DNA of 64,000 bases from Bacteroides sp. (GCA_023666835.1 JAMPBJ010000004.1:17263-81262), one strand, 5' to 3'. Numbered from the stretch's first letter, positions 35,931 through 45,688 are shown. Made by a program: numbers and translations. Notes: a model not told the origin generated them from the sequence alone.

Positions 35931-38057
35931 TTAGTTAACTTTCTCGTAGAGGGTGGGCATGGTGCCGGTCTCGGTTGAGTAGCATCCATAGGAAGTGTAG
36001 TTGGCGGAGTACTGAATCCACTTGCTTGTGGAGACATTGGTGATCTTGGCTGCACCGGTGCTGTCGAAAGTGATGGTGAACACGCTTCCGTCGACAGCCG
36101 TGTCGGAGAAGTTAAAGCTGTTATATGAGCCGGTCTGGTAGAGATAACGCTTGTCCGACATCTGGATGGTGTAGCCACCTGTTGTTGAAGTGATGGTGAA
36201 GGCATTTTCAGCTGCGGCCTGGATGACATCGCCGCTGATGGTGGCAGCGTCGACGTTGAGATAGCCGTAGTTGGCGGTATTGAGTTTTGCCATCTTGCCA
36301 TCGGCTACGAGCAGATAGGTCTTGCCCGAAGTGATGCTGGTCACTTTCTTGTATTGGTTGGTGGTGACAGGAGTGTTGTTGCCCTGAGCGCCCATCACAT
36401 AGTCGGAGGTAGATTTGATACCGGCCTGACCGAAGTATTTCTCAAGGTTGCCTTTGAGCGTCACTTGCTTGCCGAGAAGGTCGGCGTGGTCCACGAGGTT
36501 GAGCGCTGTGCGCACGTTGCCGGCAGGAAGCTGCACGGGCACGCAGTTGGCAGCGTTGGTCTCGTTGGGGGTGGCTGCGATGAGGATGTTGGTGTTGAGC
36601 GAGAAGGGAGCTGCAAATGCTGCATCAGAGATCGACTTGTCGTTGACTGCGCCTACGATGTAGCCGGTCACCCATACGCCTGTGCCGGTTGCACCGCCGA
36701 TCACTTGTGAGCAATCGAAAGGCTTATCGGCCGATCCGTCGCCCGGACCTTCGGGGTTGGAGGGATTGTCGGGAGTGGTAGTACCGCTGTCGTCGCCGGT
36801 TGCGCCCCATGTGTAAGCAGTGGTGGTCTTAATACCGGAGGCTCCGAAGTAGGACTGGAGGTCGCCCTTGATGGTCACTTGCTTGCCAAGATTGTCGGCG
36901 TGATCCTTGAGGTTAAGAGCCGAACGAACGGCGCTGCCTGAAGTCAGCTGTACGGGGATGCAGTTGGCCACGTTGGTTTCGTTGGGCGAAGCGGCGATGA
37001 GGATGTTGGAAGCTACGGTGGCGGGAGTGGTGAAATGTGCACCGTCGGCCAACACCTGACCTTCAACCCAACCTACGATATAGCCGGTCACCCAAACGCC
37101 CGAGCCTTCAGCTCCTGCAAGAACACCACCCACGGTGAAGGGCTCTGCGGCTGTGCCTTCGCCTTCCATCTCGGGAGCATAGCTTTCACCGCCAAAGTCA
37201 GTGCAGTCGTCGGGAGTGCGGAAAAGGAACTGCCATGTGCCGTTGTAATATCCGAGGATACCAACGACATTGCCGTGGCCGGTGGGGAGCACCTGGTCGC
37301 AGAAGTCGGATTTGTTACTGTTGCGCACGAGCAGACGGTTGCCGGCCTTGTCGATCAAATAGCGGTTGACTGCTGTCGATGAGCTGCCGGTTTCACCCCA
37401 GTTGAGGCTGCCACCGCCAACGAACGACACGTCTTCGATTCTGACGATCTGGCTTTGATATTTCTGCTGGTCGGCCACCGATTTGAAACCGTTGATTTCA
37501 GCAATGGTGACATCAGTGATGGTGATAGCCGATGGATCGGGCAGACCGTTGAGATAGGTGTGGCTGAGGAATTCGGTCGCAGCCATCTTTGAAGTCTGGG
37601 GAGTGCCGTTGTAGTCACCGGCCGTACCGATCTGGAAGAGTCCGGCATACTTGCCTGCGTAGAGCTCAGTGACATTGATATACATCTCTTCGCCCACTTT
37701 GTACTTGGTGTTGAGGTCGCTCAGGCCGTCGTTGCTCGACGTCAGAGTGGCTATGGTGATGGCTCCGGTTTCGTCCTGGAGCATCAGGTTCTGATAGATA
37801 TTGCCACCCTCATCGGAGGCAATGATGCGTCCGCCGAGTATGATGTCCTCGCCGTCGTCATTCTTGCCCACCTGGGTGCAATAGTTGTTTTCGGTCGACC
37901 AGTATTTGGCCTTGAAGTCGGCAATTGTCATATTGGCGCGAACGTCGGTGGTCGGAATCGACAATGGGGGCACGGCGAGATCTTCGTCGCATCCGGTCAT
38001 CACCGTTGCCGATACCGCAAGAGCCATGGCTGCCAACAATGATTTGTATAATTTCAT
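35931..38057 (-). CDS. Surface lipoprotein: DUF5689 plus two DUF6359-like repeats
   Basis: A 708-residue lipoprotein, signal ending MTGC (Cys23), followed by DED, an acidic start often seen on surface lipoproteins. Residues about 38-290 match the DUF5689/OB-fold domain of the next gene (ADFKAKYW, ILGGRIIASD, NIYQNLMLQD). Two near-identical modules follow, each with GTGVWVTGYIVG or close, ATPNETN, CVPVQL and a LGKQVT strand; they look like an internal duplication. The last 140 residues form a separate beta-rich domain. It lies 49 bases after the TonB receptor gene, the position of SusD-like partners in other operons, but it is not SusD-like itself. Confidence 0.82.
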   Translation of the reverse strand: MKLYKSLLAAMALAVSATVMTGCDEDLAVPPLSIPTTDVRANMTIADFKAKYWSTENNYCTQVGKNDDGEDIILGGRIIASDEGGNIYQNLMLQDETGAITIATLTSSNDGLSDLNTKYKVGEEMYINVTELYAGKYAGLFQIGTAGDYNGTPQTSKMAATEFLSHTYLNGLPDPSAITITDVTIAEINGFKSVADQQKYQSQIVRIEDVSFVGGGSLNWGETGSSSTAVNRYLIDKAGNRLLVRNSNKSDFCDQVLPTGHGNVVGILGYYNGTWQFLFRTPDDCTDFGGESYAPEMEGEGTAAEPFTVGGVLAGAEGSGVWVTGYIVGWVEGQVLADGAHFTTPATVASNILIAASPNETNVANCIPVQLTSGSAVRSALNLKDHADNLGKQVTIKGDLQSYFGASGIKTTTAYTWGATGDDSGTTTPDNPSNPEGPGDGSADKPFDCSQVIGGATGTGVWVTGYIVGAVNDKSISDAAFAAPFSLNTNILIAATPNETNAANCVPVQLPAGNVRTALNLVDHADLLGKQVTLKGNLEKYFGQAGIKSTSDYVMGAQGNNTPVTTNQYKKVTSITSGKTYLLVADGKMAKLNTANYGYLNVDAATISGDVIQAAAENAFTITSTTGGYTIQMSDKRYLYQTGSYNSFNFSDTAVDGSVFTITFDSTGAAKITNVSTSKWIQYSANYTSYGCYSTETGTMPTLYEKVN

Positions 38058-38106
38058 ATTCTTGTTGATTTATCTGAATTATGATTTTGTACTGATTAAT
38101 GTGAGC

Positions 38107-40860
38107 TTAGAATCGCAATCCAACATTGACAAACACCTTAATACCCTGAGCGAAGTAGTACTTGTTGGGGTATTTCAGACGGTTGAAGTCAGTGTAGTCG
38201 AAACGACCCTGCTGATAACCATAGGTCATGATATTCTTCTTGTTGAGAATGTTGTCGACGTTGACGTTGATGTTTAGGCTCATCGAGCGGTTGAGATAGA
38301 TCAGTTTGCCAACGGATGCATTCAGAGTGAAAGCATTGTTGAGTTTGTCCTCGGCAGTGATGTCGCGCACGGCTTTCTCGAGCTCGGCAGCATCGGGATA
38401 GGCTGTCCAGAGATCGGTGAGGGCTTCGTGACGGATCGGGCTGAGGTTAACATATGCATTGCCCATCCATGATGCGTTGATGTTGAAGAACCACATATGG
38501 GGAGCAGCCCAGTCAAGACCTACGTTGAAGGCAGTCTGGGGAGTGCCGCCGATATGGTAATTTTTGATATAAACGGTGGTTGCGGTATCGGGCGCCATGC
38601 CGTTTTCATAGCTGCGCACACCGGTGGGATTGTTTTTGTAGCGGTAGCTTGCAATTGTACCGGCAGCAGTGGCAGTAAGGCTCGGGGTGATCTTGAAGGC
38701 CATACCGAATTCGATGCCCTTGTAGTTTTGCTTCACGCCTTTGAGCACGTAGTTCATGAATGTGGAGTACTGGTCATCATAGTACGATGAACGTTCGGTC
38801 ATGTCGTACATGTCGGTGTAGAATGCTCCGATTGATCCGCGGAAACGACGATAGTTCCAGTTGTAGGAGAGGTCAACCGACACAATGCGTGTGCTGGTCA
38901 GACCGTCGATAGCGTCGTCTTTGATACGCGGCGAAATGTAGGCGTATTCAAACAGAGGAGCCATCGTGGAGTATTCGCCGTGGAGCGAGAGGAAGTTGCG
39001 ACCGTTGAACTTGTAGGTTGCACCGGCTTTGATGGCACCGTTGTCGAAGCGGTGAGTGACGCCTTTGCCATAGGAGTTCTGAGGAGCGCGGCCATTGCGC
39101 ATCTTACCGTCGCGCTGGAACTGGGTGTAGCTCATTTCAACGCCATAGTTGATGTCCCATTTCGGCAGGGTGATCATGTTCTGGATCCATGCTTTGGCCT
39201 GGATGGCGTTGATGTAGTAGTTGTAGCCGAACGTATCGCCGTCGGTCACCTTGCGGTTGGGATCGTTGAGGTTGTTCTGCAATAGTTCGGGATTGTCGGG
39301 GTAGTCGCGTTCGGAAAACTGGTCGATATCGAGCCAGAATTCGCCTCCGAGAAGATCACGGATGGTCTTGTAGTAGTGGGCGCGGGTGTAGTTGGCGGAA
39401 ACACCGGCCTGCAGGCTCATCTGCTCGTTCAGCTGGTGGTTGAGCACCGAGTTGAATATGAAGTTGAGCTGATTGCTGTGGCGGTTTTCCAGGATGTAGG
39501 TCGAACCTTTCTGGGTGCCGTCGGGGTTGAGACGGTTGGCCTCGTTGTTGAGGTAGTTGGTCTGATACATGGCATCCCAGTCGAGCTGACGGAAAGCAGT
39601 GGTGTGCCACAGATCGGTATAGAGATCGTAGGCCTGCTGATCGTCGGAGTAGTAAGAGGGAAGATAACGGTAGTAGTCGGGTCGCGGGTCGCGGGCATTG
39701 TACCAGTTGAGGGCCGACGACGAGTAGTTGACCGAGCGGAACGCAAAACCGGTGTTGAGCGATGTTCCTGCTTTCGGTTTCCAGATCCAGTTGAGGATTG
39801 CTGTGGGGTCGAAAGTTTCCACGATCTTGGAGCTGCGTTTCTTGCCGTCCTGATAGCCCCAGTTGGGGTTATAGAGATTATTGTCAGCCAGGTCGTAGGC
39901 TTCGAGATAGGTAGCAGAGTTGGTGGCACGCTGAGTGGGAGCACCGAAGGTGGTCAGCGTCAGCGAGTGGCGAGAGTTGAATTGTTTTTCAACCGACAGG
40001 AAGTAGCCTGCCGAGTTGTAGAATGTGCCGGGGATCACACCTTCGTTGGCGTAGCGGCCGATGGCACCTACAGTCACACCCCATCCGTGCTTGTTGATGC
40101 CGGTGGAGTAGAGCAGCATGGCACGCAGCATGTAGGCAGCGTTGGTATAGGCCACAGAGCCGTTGAATCCCGATGCATAGTTTTCGGTGATGGTGTTGAT
40201 GTTGGCACTTCCACCGATGTTGCCGAAACCATAGGTTGAGGCACCCATGCCGAGGGTGTTGGTGCGGTTGCGGAATGCGCGGTTCATGCCACCGAGGGTC
40301 GAATAGTTGAAGCGGCCGCGGGCAAGATCGTTGAACGGAATGCCGTTGATGTAGGTGGTGTTGAGATAAGAGTCATAACCACGCATGCGGAAACGCATCA
40401 CCGAGAAGTTGTAGTTGGAAGCGTTGTAGTACACGTTGTCGGATGCTCCCGAAAGCACACCCACCGATTGGGCATTGCCTTCTTCGTCTTCGAGGGCATT
40501 CTGATCGAACAGAATTTCCTGGCGTGCTTCGGAGAAAGCTTTTTCAGCACTCTGGACACCGGCCACGCGGAGCACACCAAGGTTTGAATCTGAGCCTTCG
40601 TAGATCACGAGAGGCTGGTTCAGATCATTGTAGCCATAGGCGGCAACGATAATCACATCATTGCCCGGCTTCACATCGCTGATACTGAAACCTCCGTCAG
40701 GACCGGTCAACACGACTGTACCCTGATCGTTGAGCATGACAGCTGCACCCTGAACGGGAGTGCCTGTCGAGGCATCGACTACCTTTCCGGTAACAACCTG
40801 TTGAGCCAGAAGAGGGAAAGTCGCTGTCAGCAACATTAGCAAAAACAGTTTAATTCTCAT
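38107..40860 (-). CDS. TonB-dependent outer-membrane receptor with carboxypeptidase-like domain
   Basis: A 917-residue outer-membrane transporter. After the signal peptide (ending FPLLAQQ) comes a CarboxypepD-regulatory-like domain (about 22-100, VTGKVVDASTGTPVQGA), then the plug (with the region SVGVLSGASDNVYYNASNYN) and a 22-strand barrel ending in an aromatic strand VFVNVGLRF. It uses TonB energy to import a bound ligand. It heads an operon with two DUF5689-type lipoproteins rather than a SusD, so the ligand is probably not a plain polysaccharide; this is inference. Divergent from the Na/Pi transporter gene. Confidence 0.92.
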   Translation of the reverse strand: MRIKLFLLMLLTATFPLLAQQVVTGKVVDASTGTPVQGAAVMLNDQGTVVLTGPDGGFSISDVKPGNDVIIVAAYGYNDLNQPLVIYEGSDSNLGVLRVAGVQSAEKAFSEARQEILFDQNALEDEEGNAQSVGVLSGASDNVYYNASNYNFSVMRFRMRGYDSYLNTTYINGIPFNDLARGRFNYSTLGGMNRAFRNRTNTLGMGASTYGFGNIGGSANINTITENYASGFNGSVAYTNAAYMLRAMLLYSTGINKHGWGVTVGAIGRYANEGVIPGTFYNSAGYFLSVEKQFNSRHSLTLTTFGAPTQRATNSATYLEAYDLADNNLYNPNWGYQDGKKRSSKIVETFDPTAILNWIWKPKAGTSLNTGFAFRSVNYSSSALNWYNARDPRPDYYRYLPSYYSDDQQAYDLYTDLWHTTAFRQLDWDAMYQTNYLNNEANRLNPDGTQKGSTYILENRHSNQLNFIFNSVLNHQLNEQMSLQAGVSANYTRAHYYKTIRDLLGGEFWLDIDQFSERDYPDNPELLQNNLNDPNRKVTDGDTFGYNYYINAIQAKAWIQNMITLPKWDINYGVEMSYTQFQRDGKMRNGRAPQNSYGKGVTHRFDNGAIKAGATYKFNGRNFLSLHGEYSTMAPLFEYAYISPRIKDDAIDGLTSTRIVSVDLSYNWNYRRFRGSIGAFYTDMYDMTERSSYYDDQYSTFMNYVLKGVKQNYKGIEFGMAFKITPSLTATAAGTIASYRYKNNPTGVRSYENGMAPDTATTVYIKNYHIGGTPQTAFNVGLDWAAPHMWFFNINASWMGNAYVNLSPIRHEALTDLWTAYPDAAELEKAVRDITAEDKLNNAFTLNASVGKLIYLNRSMSLNINVNVDNILNKKNIMTYGYQQGRFDYTDFNRLKYPNKYYFAQGIKVFVNVGLRF

Positions 40861-41193
40861 AAATTTTTAAGGTTAGTTATTTGGTTTATATTCTCTATTT
40901 TTGGCTATATTTTTGACTTCATACAAGCCTCCAAAATTAAGCATTTTTTTGCAATCATTCACGATTTTATCACATATTTATATACGCGGGAGGCGTTTTT
41001 TCGACATTTGATGCGGTATTTTGGCATTCGAATATCGACGCCAAAACATAGCCTCAGATTTTTTTGTTAAATATTTTAGAATTTATCGGATTTCTCATAT
41101 ATCTTTGTAGACGGAAAAATAGTTGTTTTCCTCTCTATATTGACAACCCGTTTTAACATTACAAGGATCGAGCGATCCAAATAACCAAACAAG
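40861..41193. other. Divergent intergenic region between TonB receptor and Na/Pi transporter genes
   Basis: An AT-rich, gene-free stretch. On the minus strand TAATTTTG (40932-40939) fits the -7 element for the TonB operon, but no good TTTG lies 19-21 bases upstream, so this promoter is weakly supported. The plus-strand promoter is listed separately. A perfect small palindrome GGATCG-AG-CGATCC (41165-41178) sits in the leader of the transporter gene. Confidence 0.5.
41075..41107 (+). promoter_or_regulatory. Predicted promoter of the Na/Pi cotransporter gene
   Basis: TTTA at 41075-41078, 21 bases, then TATCTTTG at 41100-41107: an exact -7 consensus with a three-of-four -33 element. The leader would be about 80 bases. 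Confidence 0.6.
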
Positions 41194-43014
41194 ATGAACT
41201 ACAGTTTTTTAGATTTTCTGGGTTTGATAGGAGCCGTCGGATTGTTTCTCTACGGCATGAAAGTGATGAGTGAGGGTCTGCAGAAAGCCGCGGGCGATCG
41301 TCTGCGCAACATCCTCTCGTCCATGACTCGCAACCGCTTCACCGGCACTCTGACCGGTTTCTTCATCACTGCTCTGATCCAAAGTTCGTCGGCTTCGACC
41401 GTGATGGTTGTCAGCTTCGTCAACGCCGGATTGATGACTCTCGCACAGTCGATCGCCGTCATCATGGGTGCCAACGTCGGCACAACGTTCACGGCATGGA
41501 TCATAGCCCTGTTTGGTTTCAAGGTCAACATATCGGCATTCGTGCTGCCGCTCATCGGCCTCTCGGTGCCGCTGCTCTTCAGCAAGAAAAGCCGCACGAA
41601 GTCGATCGGCGAGTTCCTCGTCGGCTTCGCATTCCTGTTCATGGGTCTCGACTTGATCAGCACCTATGTGCCCGACCTGCAGAGCAACCCCGAAATGTTT
41701 GCATTCCTGCAGTCGTATTCCGACATGGGATTCGGCTCAGTGCTCATATTCGTACTCACCGGCATATTGCTGACGGCCATAATCCAGTCGTCGGCTGCCA
41801 CGTTTGCAATCACCCTCATCATGTGTTCGAAAGGCTGGATACCGTTCAACCTTGCATGTGCCATCGTGCTCGGTTCGCATATCGGCACCACGGCCACCCC
41901 GCTTCTGGCATCGCTCAGCGGCAACGTGGCCGCCAAGCGCACGGCCATGGCCCACTTGATGTTCAACGTGTTTGGTGTGGCATGGATGCTGTGTGTGTTC
42001 AACCCGTTTGTCGAGCTGTCATCATGGATCACCGAATCGATCGGACAGGGCGACCCCAACCAGCTTTTCGGATTCGTCAACCACATCCGCGAAACAGATC
42101 CTACGACCTACAATCATCTGTTCGATAAGACAACACTGAGCGACACATCGGCAGTGGCCAAAATTGCCACGCTCCAGATGAGCGTATCGTTCGGCATGTC
42201 GATATTCCATACGGTGTCGAACCTCATCAACCTCTCCATCATGATATGGTTCACCAATCTGTATGTCAAACTGGTAGAGAAACTCGTTCCGGCCAAGCAC
42301 AAAGAGGACGAGGAATTCCAGCTCAAGTTCATATCCGGCGGTCTGCTGAGCGCATCGGAACTCAACCTGACCCAGGCTGAAAAAGAAATCTACGTCTACG
42401 GCGAACGCGTGCAGCGCATGATCGACATGGCGCAGAAACTCACCCATACCAAGGGCGAAAGCAACGATTTTGTGGAGCTGTATTCGCGTCTTGAGAAATA
42501 TGAGGATATATCCGACCGCATGGAGATTGAGATAGCCCACTACCTCAACCGATGCTCCGAAGGACGTCTGTCGAACGAAGGCAAGCTCAAAATCGCCGCA
42601 ATGCTGCGCATTGTCAGCGAAGTGGAAAGTATAGCCGACTGCTGTCTGGGCGCCGGCAAGATCCTGGTTCGCAAAAACCAGGCTTCGGTGCAGTTCAACA
42701 AAGAGATCGAAAGCAATATCGACCAGATGTTTGATTATGTCAAGCAAGCCATGTCGAGCATGCTCCAGCTGCTTCGCGACCCGGATCACGTGCGTGAAAA
42801 TGAAATCATCGTGTCCTACAACAAGGAGCGCGAGATCAACAACTATCGCAACACGCTGCGCACAACCAACATCGAAAACATCAACAACCGACTTTACGAA
42901 TATCAGGCCGGCATTTACTACATGGACCTCATTTCCGACCTCGAAAAAACGGGCGACTACATCATCAACGTGGTCGACACGATCAAGGACCAAGTGCGTA
43001 GACTCAACTCGTAA
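41194..43014 (+). CDS. Na+/phosphate cotransporter family protein with PhoU-like domain
   Basis: A 606-residue inner-membrane protein. Residues about 1-370 hold two inverted repeats of membrane helices, each with the family's QSS signature (LIQSSSASTV at 62-71 and IIQSSAATFA near 197-206). Residues about 385-606 are a soluble, helical PhoU-like domain with charged four-helix character. The family imports phosphate with sodium. It stands alone with its own promoter and is divergent from the TonB receptor operon. Confidence 0.92.
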   Translation: MNYSFLDFLGLIGAVGLFLYGMKVMSEGLQKAAGDRLRNILSSMTRNRFTGTLTGFFITALIQSSSASTVMVVSFVNAGLMTLAQSIAVIMGANVGTTFTAWIIALFGFKVNISAFVLPLIGLSVPLLFSKKSRTKSIGEFLVGFAFLFMGLDLISTYVPDLQSNPEMFAFLQSYSDMGFGSVLIFVLTGILLTAIIQSSAATFAITLIMCSKGWIPFNLACAIVLGSHIGTTATPLLASLSGNVAAKRTAMAHLMFNVFGVAWMLCVFNPFVELSSWITESIGQGDPNQLFGFVNHIRETDPTTYNHLFDKTTLSDTSAVAKIATLQMSVSFGMSIFHTVSNLINLSIMIWFTNLYVKLVEKLVPAKHKEDEEFQLKFISGGLLSASELNLTQAEKEIYVYGERVQRMIDMAQKLTHTKGESNDFVELYSRLEKYEDISDRMEIEIAHYLNRCSEGRLSNEGKLKIAAMLRIVSEVESIADCCLGAGKILVRKNQASVQFNKEIESNIDQMFDYVKQAMSSMLQLLRDPDHVRENEIIVSYNKEREINNYRNTLRTTNIENINNRLYEYQAGIYYMDLISDLEKTGDYIINVVDTIKDQVRRLNS

Positions 43015-43112
43015 AAACCCGGAACACGTACCCCGATAGGGCACAAAACATTGGCCTGTTCTCGCAAAACGAATGCAATTCAGTGACAATTGCAATACAA
43101 TTAGCATTTGAT

Positions 43113-43144
43113 ATTGTAAATTGAATTGCTTGTTTATATATTTG
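43113..43144 (+). promoter_or_regulatory. Predicted promoter of the response regulator gene
   Basis: ATTG at 43113-43116, 20 bases, then TATATTTG at 43137-43144, an exact -7 consensus. It implies a start of transcription near 43151 and a leader of about 32 bases, which rules against a TTG start at 43126 and favours ATG 43183. Confidence 0.6.
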
Positions 43145-43182
43145 CTTACACCAGGATTAGACCATACTTCCCATTCTCACAA

Positions 43183-43896
43183 ATGTCAGCACCCGAACAG
43201 AAGAATAAGCCCACTAAAGGCAAGCTGCTAATCGTCGACACCGACACGTTGTCGTCAGAACTTTTGCAGCTGCGTTTCGAGACCGAAGGATATCAATCCG
43301 ATATCCTGACCGACGGTCGTGCGGCTTTCGATCGCGATCTGACAGTATATAATCTCATACTGGTCGACCTGATGAACCAGCCGTTCGACGGACTGAAGTT
43401 CACCCGAAGCATCAAGATCAACGATGAGTTCTTCAACATCCCGGTCATCATCGTTTCGGCCGTCGACGAAGAAGACAAGATCGTGGCCGGATTTGATGCC
43501 GGTGCCGACGACTACATCATCAAGCCATTCTCTACCCGTGAGTTGATAGCTCGCGTCAACTCCATCATACGCCGCCAGTCGCTCCGATCAATCAAGCGCA
43601 GCAACAAACTGCTCGAATATGAAGGACTTAAACTCGACTTGACGGCCGGATCCGTATCGGCCGACGGCGCACAGCTGTCGCTGTCACGAATCGAGTTTGT
43701 GATTCTCGCCATGTTTATGCGTAACCGCAACTCGTTCTTCGATCGTAGCGAGATACGCCACGAAGCCTGGGAAGACGACTCCGAAATTTCCGACCGTGCG
43801 GTCGATACCAACATTTCACGCCTGCGCAAAAAGATCGGCACCTACGGCCGTCACATCGTCAATCGTCAAGGTTTCGGCTATGGATTCATCGACTGA
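43183..43896 (+). CDS. OmpR-family response regulator transcription factor
   Basis: A 237-residue two-domain regulator. The receiver domain (about 14-130) has the acidic pair Asp19/Asp21, phospho-acceptor Asp62 (LVDLMNQPFDG), Ser92 and Lys114 (DDYIIKPFS). The C-terminal winged helix (about 140-237) ends GYGFID and contains SDRAVDTNISRLRKKIGTYG, typical OmpR/PhoB DNA-binding elements. No histidine kinase gene is adjacent, so it is an orphan here. The 3' end overlaps rnhB by 17 bases in another frame. Confidence 0.94.
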   Translation: MSAPEQKNKPTKGKLLIVDTDTLSSELLQLRFETEGYQSDILTDGRAAFDRDLTVYNLILVDLMNQPFDGLKFTRSIKINDEFFNIPVIIVSAVDEEDKIVAGFDAGADDYIIKPFSTRELIARVNSIIRRQSLRSIKRSNKLLEYEGLKLDLTAGSVSADGAQLSLSRIEFVILAMFMRNRNSFFDRSEIRHEAWEDDSEISDRAVDTNISRLRKKIGTYGRHIVNRQGFGYGFID

Positions 43897-44530
43897 TCAA
43901 TCAACGGCTTCAAAGCACCATACACAGGAAAAAAGACTCCCCTCAGCCTATACTGTCGGCACACTTGAGGCCGGATGCGACGAGGCCGGGCGCGGCTGTC
44001 TGGCAGGTCCGGTGGTGGCTGCTGCCGTTATTCTCCCACCCGATTTTTCGCACCCCTGGCTCGACGACTCAAAAAAACTCACCGAGCGTCGCCGCGAACA
44101 GCTTCGCCCCATCATCGAAAGCGAGGCCATAGCATGGGCCGTGGCCGAAGTGTCGAACACCGAAATCGACAGCATCAACATACTCAATGCCTCCATTCTG
44201 GCCATGCATCGCGCTCTTGACATGCTGACGGTCAGACCCACTTCAGTGATAGTCGACGGCAACCGATTCAAACCCTACGGCGATTTGCCCTGGACCACTT
44301 TTGTCAAAGGCGACGGACGTTTCGGCAACATTGCGGCAGCATCAATTCTCGCTAAAACCCACCGCGACCAACTGATGCGCGAATTCCACGACCGATATCC
44401 TCACTACGGATGGGACATCAACAAAGGCTACCCTACAAAAGCTCATCGCCACGCCATTGAACTACATGGCCCGACCGAGCTTCACCGCATGTCGTTCAAA
44501 CTGATCGACAATCAGTTGACTCTGTTTTAG
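43880..44530 (+). CDS. rnhB: Ribonuclease HII
   Basis: A 216-residue enzyme that cuts the RNA strand of RNA-DNA hybrids, including single ribonucleotides in DNA. Seen: GCDEAGRGCLAGPVVAAAV with catalytic Asp34 and Glu35, DSKKLTERRRE, VIVDGNRF with the third Asp, and AAASILAKTHRDQLM with the fourth nearby. An extra polar leader of about 25 residues precedes the fold. ATG 43880 is chosen; it lies inside the end of the response regulator gene, so the two are likely co-translated. The stop is TAG. Confidence 0.95.
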   Translation: MDSSTDQSTASKHHTQEKRLPSAYTVGTLEAGCDEAGRGCLAGPVVAAAVILPPDFSHPWLDDSKKLTERRREQLRPIIESEAIAWAVAEVSNTEIDSINILNASILAMHRALDMLTVRPTSVIVDGNRFKPYGDLPWTTFVKGDGRFGNIAAASILAKTHRDQLMREFHDRYPHYGWDINKGYPTKAHRHAIELHGPTELHRMSFKLIDNQLTLF

Positions 44531-44559
44531 AGCCTGTCCCATAATATATGTCAGGCTCT
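44529..44559. repeat. Inverted repeat joining the stops of two convergent genes
   Basis: AGAGCCTG (44529-44536) and its complement (44552-44559) flank a 15-base loop and touch both the rnhB stop and the stop of the minus-strand gene. It may slow or end transcription both ways, but neither side has a T-run. Confidence 0.45.
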
Positions 44560-45587
44560 TAGAGGTATACGTAGATCTCGATTTTATACGAATCCTTCTT
44601 TCTGTAGTCAGTGGCTTCTTTAAGACTGACATTGATTCGTTTGCCCTGTTTTTCCAGCGTGGCGAAGAGAATAAAGTCCGTCTCCGAAGCGAAATTGGGA
44701 TATTTCTTTGGATCAAGCGTTATGAGCGTATAGCCCAAATCTTTTAGTTGCTTAATCACACTCTTGGTCCTCTTGACCATCTCTTGCTGCGATGTTTCGG
44801 TTTTCTTTCCGTAGCAATACATATTGTAGCGCCACAGTTTGCCCTTCTTGTACCATGACGACATGCCACGTACGGGCATTCCTTCAAAAATATACGGTAT
44901 CGTAAAACCTTCGCGATTATCAATCGAAACAAGATCGTTTGGATTCACCAACCCGGGTTTGTTGGGCCAGCCGGCCGCGCCCAGTGCTTTCAATGTAGAT
45001 GAAACCGTTTTGCAACTTGTAATGCTAAGAAAACCGAAAGGATGATCCAAAAAATCATTTATAGTCAACGTCTTCAGTGATGCGGACTGACTCTTAGGAG
45101 TGGTAGTGGCAGAGGCCGATGAAGGAATGGTCAATGTGCCCTTGGCATATTCTTTTTTCAATGATTGGAAATCGTTAAGGAATTTGGTGTCACCTCTCTT
45201 GTTTTCCACCTTGAATTCAATTTCTTCATTCTTGTTGTTAATGTATGCTATGGAACACACAGTGCCATTACTATTGGCATACAGAATAAAAACCGGATTA
45301 TTGTTTTGATTGTACATGACCACGGCACCGTTTAGTATATTCTGATTTGATGATTTTATTTCATGCACCGATGATATTTTTGACTCTCGCAGAATTTCAT
45401 CCTTGATTTGTGCATTTTGCATCACACCTTGTTTAATTTTTGCCATATTGCCATCGAAGGTAAAAGTCCAGTCAATAGCCATATTGACATCCATTTTGAC
45501 CAATACAAACTCGTATGATTTTGCCTGAGAGGCAAATGCACCGATAAAAATCAATGCCATCAACAATACAATGCGTCGCAGTTTCAT
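44559..45587 (-). CDS. Secreted protein of unknown function
   Basis: A 342-residue protein I do not recognise. A clear signal peptide (MKLRRIVLLMALIFIGAFASQA) has no lipobox, so the product is probably periplasmic or secreted. Residues 23 to about 150 are a beta-rich, Lys/Asn-rich part, then a Ser/Thr linker (about 155-172), then a second part with the phrases INDFLDHPFGFLSI, FEGMPVRGMSSWYKKGKLWR and KQLKDLGYTLITLDPKK. No other domain is evident. It is convergent with rnhB and lies downstream of the frr operon in the same direction. Confidence 0.75.
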   Translation of the reverse strand: MKLRRIVLLMALIFIGAFASQAKSYEFVLVKMDVNMAIDWTFTFDGNMAKIKQGVMQNAQIKDEILRESKISSVHEIKSSNQNILNGAVVMYNQNNNPVFILYANSNGTVCSIAYINNKNEEIEFKVENKRGDTKFLNDFQSLKKEYAKGTLTIPSSASATTTPKSQSASLKTLTINDFLDHPFGFLSITSCKTVSSTLKALGAAGWPNKPGLVNPNDLVSIDNREGFTIPYIFEGMPVRGMSSWYKKGKLWRYNMYCYGKKTETSQQEMVKRTKSVIKQLKDLGYTLITLDPKKYPNFASETDFILFATLEKQGKRINVSLKEATDYRKKDSYKIEIYVYL

Positions 45588-45618
45588 TTCTTATCTATAC
45601 TTATGTAGTTAATCAAGA

Positions 45619-45644
45619 AGTGGCAGGCAATCTTGCCCGCCACT
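45619..45644 (-). terminator. Possible terminator after frr
   Basis: An 11-base stem with one mismatch and a 4-base loop (ATCT) lies 45 bases after the frr stop. The sequence after it on the minus strand (CTTGATTAAC) is only weakly T-rich, so termination is probable but not certain. Confidence 0.5.
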
Positions 45645-45688
45645 CTTCATATACTGATTATCAGCTTTTATTTTTAATATATTGAATA

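Noticed and set aside
43126-43182. Longer N-terminus of the response regulator from TTG 43126
   Set aside because: It would begin upstream of the predicted -7 element; ATG 43183 matches the receiver domain start.
44529-44559. Classical terminator between rnhB and the minus-strand unknown gene
   Set aside because: The stem is only 8 bases with a 15-base loop and no T-run; kept only as an inverted repeat.
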